Shown here piece after piece: positions 21,197 to 25,075 of a stretch of 25,075 nucleotides of DNA. The stretch is from a virus. Within the stretch, counting starts at the first letter, position 1; the number at the start of each line of letters is the position of its first letter. The notes under the pieces are model-generated. The model did not search any database. It was not told the DNA's origin and was given only the letters and a program-made list of their open reading frames with translations. The DNA is taken from the IMG/VR virus record IMGVR_UViG_3300017734_000066, positions 1 through 25,075 of that record. The stretch is one strand, 5' to 3'. The position numbers and the translations under genes are program-made.

Positions 21197-21734
21197 TGGA
21201 TTGCATGATCTGTTCATCACAGCAGCCGAAACGGACAGGCGCATGCCGCCGGCCATGAGGAAGCAGAAGCTGTCGTCATGGCCAGACTATCCGCTGGACT
21301 GGCATGGCTATGGCTGGACACAGGAAGGCGAGACAATTCTGAAGCCTACAAGCAGACAGATCACAGATTATGACAGGGCCATGCAACTAACGATTCTGAT
21401 GGATGAGGATGACCGCAAGCTGGTCTGGGCTGTGGCTCACAGTGCTGCCTTCAAGGCAAGAGGTGCGCCGTGGACGCGCCTTGCCAGGATGTTGCGGTTA
21501 GGGACGGATGGCAGGGTGGTCAAACGCAGATACATGGATGCGTTGGTCCGCTTGCACTACAGGGCAAGGGCGTATCGATATGAGGTGTATGCGGGGCCGT
21601 TAGGCCGCCGCCAAATGATTAGGCTTTTTCTTTTGGCTCAAATTCACCCTTGCGGTTTTCTTCTTTCCAAAGGCGCAAGCGATGGGGCAGATAGCAAGTG
21701 CCGCGTCCATCTGATCCAAGGGAACCAACCTTGA
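21183..21734 (+). CDS. DUF6362-like protein with unusual C-terminal extension
   Basis: 183 residues from ATG 21183. Residues 1-140 resemble a phage family I recall as DUF6362: RRMPPAMRKQKLSSWPDYPL, DWHGYGWTQEG, SRQITDYDRAMQLTILMDED, DRKLVWAVAHSAAFKARGAP, WTRLARMLRLGTDGRVVKRR and YMDALVRLHYRARAY. The second half looks like a helix-turn-helix, so a late regulator or packaging-related role is possible. From about residue 146 (GRRQMIRLFLLAQIHPCG onward) the composition changes, and this part overlaps by 116 nt the antiparallel gene at 21619-21921. The tail may be non-native readthrough created when that gene arrived. Confidence 0.7.
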   Translation: MSDVNGLHDLFITAAETDRRMPPAMRKQKLSSWPDYPLDWHGYGWTQEGETILKPTSRQITDYDRAMQLTILMDEDDRKLVWAVAHSAAFKARGAPWTRLARMLRLGTDGRVVKRRYMDALVRLHYRARAYRYEVYAGPLGRRQMIRLFLLAQIHPCGFLLSKGASDGADSKCRVHLIQGNQP

Positions 21735-21921
21735 TCCGATTTTTGTTCTTACCGCAGTCGATGGCGACTACGGTGCTAGGGTAACCGACCCATTGATTGG
21801 TTTGAACGATGTGAAAGTTGCCACTACGAAGGCGACGCTTCACAACATCACCATTTCCCGTGTCTATCGGCATGTTGCAGATCGTTTCGACTAAATCCCC
21901 GACTTTAAAATTGAGTTCCAT
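21619..21921 (-). CDS. Lone leftward gene, small beta-rich (SH3/KOW-like?) protein
   Basis: 100 residues, ATG at 21921 preceded five bases earlier by a perfect AGGAGG. The sequence FKVGDLVETICNMPIDTGNG, KRRLRSGNFHIVQTNQWVGY, STVVAIDCGKNKNRIKVGSL, CYLPHRLRLWKEE is beta-rich and begins with 'F.vGDlV.', typical of SH3-like or KOW barrels. The last ~15 residues are charged. It is the only - strand gene among rightward genes, with its own strong promoter upstream and a leftward terminator further on, which is the arrangement of a moron expressed during lysogeny. Function not recognised. It overlaps the end of the DUF6362-like gene. Confidence 0.7.
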   Translation of the reverse strand: MELNFKVGDLVETICNMPIDTGNGDVVKRRLRSGNFHIVQTNQWVGYPSTVVAIDCGKNKNRIKVGSLGSDGRGTCYLPHRLRLWKEENRKGEFEPKEKA

Positions 21922-21954
21922 TTTTACCTCCTGGTTGAATTACCTTACACATTT

Positions 21955-21983
21955 AATATCCTATGTTTGACTTTAAATGTCAA
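21955..21983 (-). promoter_or_regulatory. Leftward promoter with palindromic operator
   Basis: On the - strand TTGACA (complement of 21978-21983) is followed after 17 bp by GATATT (complement of 21955-21960), a good sigma-70-type promoter 34 nt before the ATG of the leftward gene. The -35 box is one arm of a 17-bp palindrome, TTGACTTTAAATGTCAA at 21967-21983. The other arm gives TTGACT on the + strand, which may be the -35 of a weaker rightward promoter for the terminase genes (possible -10 TGATAC at 21990-21995). A protein bound to the palindrome would control both directions. Confidence 0.65.
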
Positions 21984-22056
21984 GTATATTGATACAGAAA
22001 ATCAAAAAATATGATTTGCGTGTTGTCAACGGCACGAAATCTGGTATCGTTTCGAT

Positions 22057-22236
22057 ATGCTGGCGCAAGATATTGATGAAAGAATAGTATTTGCGGCTGA
22101 TTGCTTGCCCTGTGAACTTTGCGGTGAGCCAGTTTGCCCACGTTGCAACCAGCACTATGCAACCTGTCCATGCCCAGGGCCACACAGCGAGATCAACGAT
22201 GAGGAAGTATCAGCCAGCCCAGGTGGACTGGGCTGA
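22057..22236 (+). CDS. 59-aa zinc-ribbon protein before terminase
   Basis: 59 residues from ATG 22057. It contains CLPCELCGEPVCPRC, then HYATCPCPGPHSEINDEEVS: six closely spaced Cys with CxxC pairs and a 'CPCPGPH' end. Short phage proteins with 'CPxCgxxYxxCpCPGP' are common directly before terminase genes, so I take it as real. It probably binds one or two zinc ions. No ribosome site is obvious. Its end overlaps the next gene by 38 nt in another frame. Confidence 0.65.
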   Translation: MLAQDIDERIVFAADCLPCELCGEPVCPRCNQHYATCPCPGPHSEINDEEVSASPGGLG

Positions 22237-22840
22237 GATAGAGCAACGCATCAAGGCTGGTGAGAGTTTCAACGCTGTGTCTAAGGATTACAGCGTGTCC
22301 AGGCAGGCCATACAGAAGCGGTGCAGTAAGGAAGGCTGGGTAGAGCATACGCCAGTGACAACCGCTGTGCGCCGCCAGTTGCGTAAGCGCAACCAGTTGC
22401 AACCAGATGTGCAACCAAGTGAGGTTGCATTGCAACCAATGGCATCCATGCAACCGCAAGCTGTGGCAGAGCCAAGCGCTGCCGTAATGGCAAGAGATGA
22501 CAAGCAAGGCGCAGCACTAGAGCTGCTGCGGGATGGCGTGCCGCGGAAGCATGCAGCGCAAGGCGTGGGCGTGAGTGAAAGCACGCTACTGCGATGGATC
22601 AATGACGATGAAGGATTTGGCTCAGAGGTACGCGCAGCAGAAAGTGCTGCTGTCGCTCTCAGGGTGCGCCGGATCGGGAAAGCCGGTGAAAAGGACTGGC
22701 GTGCTGATAGCTGGTACCTGGAACGCACACAGAGGGCTGAGTTCGGCTCTGACAGCCAGAAAGGTGGCGGTGTAGCGGTCCAGATCAACATCGAACGTGG
22801 CGGCGATACAGAGGTGATTGACGTTACACCTGGCAGCTAA
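22199..22840 (+). CDS. Terminase small subunit-like DNA-binding protein
   Basis: 213 residues from ATG 22199; the frame is open to 22091 but upstream it overlaps the zinc-ribbon gene. Residues ~8-48 form one HTH (VDWAEIEQRIKAGESFNAVS, KDYSVSRQAIQKRCSKEGW). Residues ~60-95 are a linker with repeated xQP tripeptides. Residues ~100-175 form a second HTH and helical part: KQGAALELLRDGVPRKHAAQ, GVGVSESTLLRWINDDEGF, EVRAAESAAVALRVRRIGKA, DWRADSWYLERTQRAEFG. This 'dW.A..w.LER..p..fG' ending is typical of small terminase subunits, which recognise the packaging site. No large terminase is in the window, so the role is inferred from homology alone. Confidence 0.7.
   Translation: MRKYQPAQVDWAEIEQRIKAGESFNAVSKDYSVSRQAIQKRCSKEGWVEHTPVTTAVRRQLRKRNQLQPDVQPSEVALQPMASMQPQAVAEPSAAVMARDDKQGAALELLRDGVPRKHAAQGVGVSESTLLRWINDDEGFGSEVRAAESAAVALRVRRIGKAGEKDWRADSWYLERTQRAEFGSDSQKGGGVAVQINIERGGDTEVIDVTPGS
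22389..22455 (+). repeat. TGCAACC motif array inside the small-terminase gene
   Basis: Six copies of (T)GCAACC(A) lie within 67 bp: at 22389, 22398, 22410, 22423 (inverted), 22431 and 22449. The inverted and following direct copies form a perfect 15-bp palindrome, GGTTGCATTGCAACC, at 22423-22437. Two more copies occur upstream in another gene and other frames (22144-22150 and 22158-22164), and one inverted copy at 23039-23045. The array codes for the xQP linker of the terminase-like protein. It may be a packaging-recognition site of the P22 kind, where pac lies within the small-terminase gene. Confidence 0.5.
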
Positions 22841-22860
22841 ACTGGACTGCATCTGGACTG
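22839..22860 (-). repeat. Two inverted copies of the attP arm repeat
   Basis: Read on the - strand, 22849-22839 is CAGTCCAGTTT, identical to the attP arm unit, and directly preceding it (22860-22850) is CAGTCCAGATG, a 9/11 match. The tandem 11-bp period is kept. The site overlaps the stop codon of the terminase-like gene, about 9.6 kb from attP, and is in the opposite orientation. Single 8-bp matches (CTGGACTG at 792 and 21294) occur elsewhere by chance, but not tandem pairs. Confidence 0.7.
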
Positions 22861-23044
22861 GGCGTGAGCCATCCATCAGCAAAGCGTTGCAGGCTCTACG
22901 TTACAGGACACAAGACCACCGGACTACTAAGCCGGTTCAGATTCTGACGGCCCCCGCGGCATGCCCCCAGGCCAGCCGTCGCGCGACGACGAAGGCGTTA
23001 TGTAAACACGCCCGCTTCTACAAAATCACAGGGTTTCAGGTTGC
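22861..23044. other. Non-coding spacer with several dyads
   Basis: This stretch between the terminase-like gene and the large gene has no credible ORF; an open frame crosses it but has an implausible composition. It holds CGTCGCGCGACG, a perfect 12-bp palindrome at 22977-22988; GACGGC and GCCGTC flanking 22946-22980; an ACCGG/CCGGT hairpin at 22918-22936; and GGCATGCC. Neighbouring genes here overlap almost everywhere, so nearly 200 non-coding bases must be functional or recently altered. A packaging site or structured RNA are the main possibilities. Confidence 0.5.
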
Positions 23045-25075
23045 ATGGCAGAACAGCCACAAGGATTTGCGCGTCGCATGATGGCGCAGAAGTTGATGGC
23101 TGACGCGCGTGCTACGCCTAACAGCGACAGTCCGTCCTTTTTCGGGCGCATCAGGCCATCAGTGCAGGACATGGCTGATCCCACGCGGTTCAGCGACATG
23201 GCTGGCCCTGCGTACACGACTGGCGCTACGGCCAGCTTGTTTGCGCCGGGTGCTGGCGTTGTTGATATCTTTGGCGGTGCGCCTGATCCCATGCAGCCGG
23301 GTCAGATGCTGCCCAGCTTTGGTCAGAACGTCACTCAGGGCAATTATCTTGATGCTGGATTACAGGCGTTGGGTGGTGCTGGCGATGTGATGATGGCGGC
23401 TGGTGCTGTCATACCGCCTGCCTTGCCTGCTGCGACGATGCTTGGGACTGCATTAAAGGCACCACGGGCAGCTAGGGTGGCCGGTCAGGCGGCTGATGCT
23501 GCCAATACGTTGGTGGATGATTTGCCTACATTGCGTTTCGACGGCACCGACGACATTGATCTAGAGGGTAAAAACATCTTCCCGATTGTTGCTGATTTGA
23601 CAGCGGCAGGCGGTAGATTTGAAGGCATAGACAGCAGCAAGTTGGATGCCCCTGAATTGCTACAGGGCGGCCCAGAATTTTCAAATCTGAAGGGCAGCAG
23701 GGATGCTGGGGTTGTATGGGCTGTGCAGGGCAAGGGTCGCGGCACTGCAAAATTGTCTAAGGATGCAGATTACGGGCTTGTAGTTGCGATGAATCCAGAT
23801 TCGCATCGTTCCAATGCAACCTTTGTAAATTCTATACTGGGCAACACGCTGGCATATGTGCGTGATGGCCGGATATCACCAGAGAATTTGGCGCAGCTTG
23901 ATGGGTTTGTCAGGACAGGCACAGACCAATCACAGTTGCAGAAATTGAAGGATTGGCCAGGCTTTGCAAGCCCTGACGCTGCTGACTTTATTAAATCTCT
24001 GAATTTTGAGGCTAGAAGTCGAATTTCAGATGTGGTTGGCAGTTCACGTGGCCAAGCCTTGGGTGCGCCAAACATTGACAAGATCATACGCGCAACTGGC
24101 GATCCAGCGCTTCTGGGGCTGAACAGCCGTGATGCAATTATGTTGGTGAAACTGGACAAGGAGGCTGACTTGGTACGCCTTGGTACTGAGGGGTCACTTG
24201 AACATAATTCTTATGATTTTGGCATCAAGGGTGAGCCGGTTGCCCGAATACCAGTAACCAGCGCTAGAAATATGTTCCCTGATTTCTTTGCCCAGGCAGA
24301 GGCTGAAGGCAAACAAAATGTCCGGCGTGCATTTGACTTGGCTCTGCCGGTTGAAACGCTGACAGCCGAAAAAATTGCCAATATTCGCAGCCTAGCCACG
24401 CAATCGATTGATAGCCCACGCCAAGCGGCATTAACGGCTGATGTTGTAACCGGCAACTGGAAATCGTCTAGTACGCCAAAAAATGCCGGTGGATTAAGCC
24501 CAACAGAGTTTGTTCAGGCGCTGAAAGGCAGTGATGCGTCGTCAACGCTGACAATGATGGAGTTGCCGGAGGTCCAGAAAAAATTGCGTGGCGGCAATTT
24601 TGAAGTGTTCCAGCTTGGCGATGGCGAAGTCTTTTTTGGGTTGGAAAAATCCTATAATTACGATGACGTCTATAATCTTAGCGGCAACCCGACTTATGTG
24701 AAGGTTGAGGGTGGGCCTGAACTGACAGGCGATGAAAAGGCGCTTGTCAGCGTTATAAACAATGAGGTCGGCGCAAAGGGCGTAGGCAAGGCAACAGTCC
24801 TGAAGGCCATTGAAGAGGGCGCGACAGCATTAGATGCGTTTGCAGTGCCTTCAGAGCGATTTCCTGATGGATTTTTACCAGATTTCTATGGTAGTTTTGG
24901 GTTTGAAGAAGTGGGCCGAATTGATTTCGATCCATCTTTCTACAGCCAGACGGAATTGGCTGACCTGGAGGACTATTGGCGATCTACTGGCTGGGACGAA
25001 AGTGCTGGCCCACCAAAGATTGTCATTATGAAATGGACTGGTAACGATGGCTTTCGAGCAGACGCAACTAAACGC
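23045..25075 (+). CDS. Large polyvalent virion-type protein with GNAT-like domain (truncated by window)
   Basis: 677 residues are visible from ATG 23045 to the right edge with no stop; an in-frame stop at 23003 makes this the first start. The N-terminal ~150 residues are Ala/Gly/Met-rich with membrane-like segments (ATASLFAPGAGVVDIFGGAP, MMAAGAVIPPALPAATMLG), as in proteins injected with phage DNA. Residues ~160-560 are a series of unassigned alpha/beta segments. Residues ~570-665 resemble a GNAT fold: VGKATVLKAIEEGATALDAF, then DGFLPDFYGSFGFEEVGRID and KIVIMKWTGN. Multi-domain 'polyvalent' proteins of this plan are known in phages and are thought to be ejected into the host to modify early targets. 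It follows the terminase-like gene and a non-coding spacer. Confidence 0.7.
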   Translation, partial: MAEQPQGFARRMMAQKLMADARATPNSDSPSFFGRIRPSVQDMADPTRFSDMAGPAYTTGATASLFAPGAGVVDIFGGAPDPMQPGQMLPSFGQNVTQGNYLDAGLQALGGAGDVMMAAGAVIPPALPAATMLGTALKAPRAARVAGQAADAANTLVDDLPTLRFDGTDDIDLEGKNIFPIVADLTAAGGRFEGIDSSKLDAPELLQGGPEFSNLKGSRDAGVVWAVQGKGRGTAKLSKDADYGLVVAMNPDSHRSNATFVNSILGNTLAYVRDGRISPENLAQLDGFVRTGTDQSQLQKLKDWPGFASPDAADFIKSLNFEARSRISDVVGSSRGQALGAPNIDKIIRATGDPALLGLNSRDAIMLVKLDKEADLVRLGTEGSLEHNSYDFGIKGEPVARIPVTSARNMFPDFFAQAEAEGKQNVRRAFDLALPVETLTAEKIANIRSLATQSIDSPRQAALTADVVTGNWKSSSTPKNAGGLSPTEFVQALKGSDASSTLTMMELPEVQKKLRGGNFEVFQLGDGEVFFGLEKSYNYDDVYNLSGNPTYVKVEGGPELTGDEKALVSVINNEVGAKGVGKATVLKAIEEGATALDAFAVPSERFPDGFLPDFYGSFGFEEVGRIDFDPSFYSQTELADLEDYWRSTGWDESAGPPKIVIMKWTGNDGFRADATKR

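Noticed and set aside
21593-21640. Possible rightward terminator (GGCC-GTTA-GGCC stem, then a T-rich stretch)
   Set aside because: The T-rich stretch starts about 11 nt after the stem and the stem has a bulge, so it does not meet the usual pattern of an intrinsic terminator.
22818-23081. 87-aa open frame after the terminase-like gene
   Set aside because: It starts inside the terminase-like gene, overlaps the polyvalent gene start, has no ribosome site and shows no recognisable motif; the region is better described as non-coding with dyads.

Overview
The window is about 25 kb of a temperate, short-tailed (podovirus-like) phage of an alphaproteobacterium, most likely marine. Nearly all bases are coding and most neighbouring genes overlap by 1 to 35 nt. 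The tail-side genes resemble P22 gp4 and gp10, several probable internal virion proteins are present, and no tape-measure gene is seen, which together point to a podovirus. The host inference rests on a tRNA-Asp 3' half used as the integration core, which reads like an alphaproteobacterial tRNA-Asp, and on a holin of the three-TM type known from Rhodobacter gene transfer agents. Phage genes lie on both sides of the integration core, so the core looks like an intact attP: this is a free or circular phage genome, not an integrated prophage end.

Layout. (1) 1-10993, + strand: late structural genes (tail adaptor and stabilisation proteins, three tail-fibre-like proteins including one with an S74 chaperone domain, a GNAT acetyltransferase and internal virion proteins). 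(2) 10994-12981, + strand: an EF-hand membrane protein, holin, T4-type lysozyme and four small, very basic proteins. (3) 12985-13237: attP, made of a tRNA-Asp 3'-half core flanked by tandem 11-bp arm repeats (three copies left, two right), with a strong terminator between core and right arm. (4) 13304-14449, + strand: tyrosine integrase. (5) 14462-18044, - strand: repressor, PD-(D/E)XK exonuclease, a membrane protein, a small conserved protein, an Erf annealase, a proline-rich protein, an Xis-like protein and a 52-aa basic protein, ending at a hairpin terminator. (6) 18045-18150: divergent control region with three palindromes. (7) 18151-21734, + strand: a Cro-like protein, VRR-NUC nuclease, a DnaJ-zinc-finger-like protein, a YhhQ/VUT-type transporter, an 85-aa protein, a DpdA-like transglycosylase and small unknowns. 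(8) 21619-21921, - strand: a single gene with its own promoter. (9) 22057-25075, + strand: a zinc-ribbon protein, a terminase-small-subunit-like protein, a 204-nt non-coding spacer and a large polyvalent virion-type protein that runs off the right edge.

How it works together. Repressor and Cro-like protein face each other across an operator region and should set the lysis/lysogeny choice. Integrase and Xis act at attP. Exonuclease and Erf form a recombination pair. The transporter and DpdA-like enzyme together suggest that the phage puts a 7-deazaguanine base into its DNA from an imported precursor, a known route to restriction resistance. The least explained signals are a second, inverted copy of the attP arm repeats next to the small-terminase gene, an array of TGCAACC motifs inside that gene, and the 85-aa protein coupled between the transporter and DpdA genes.
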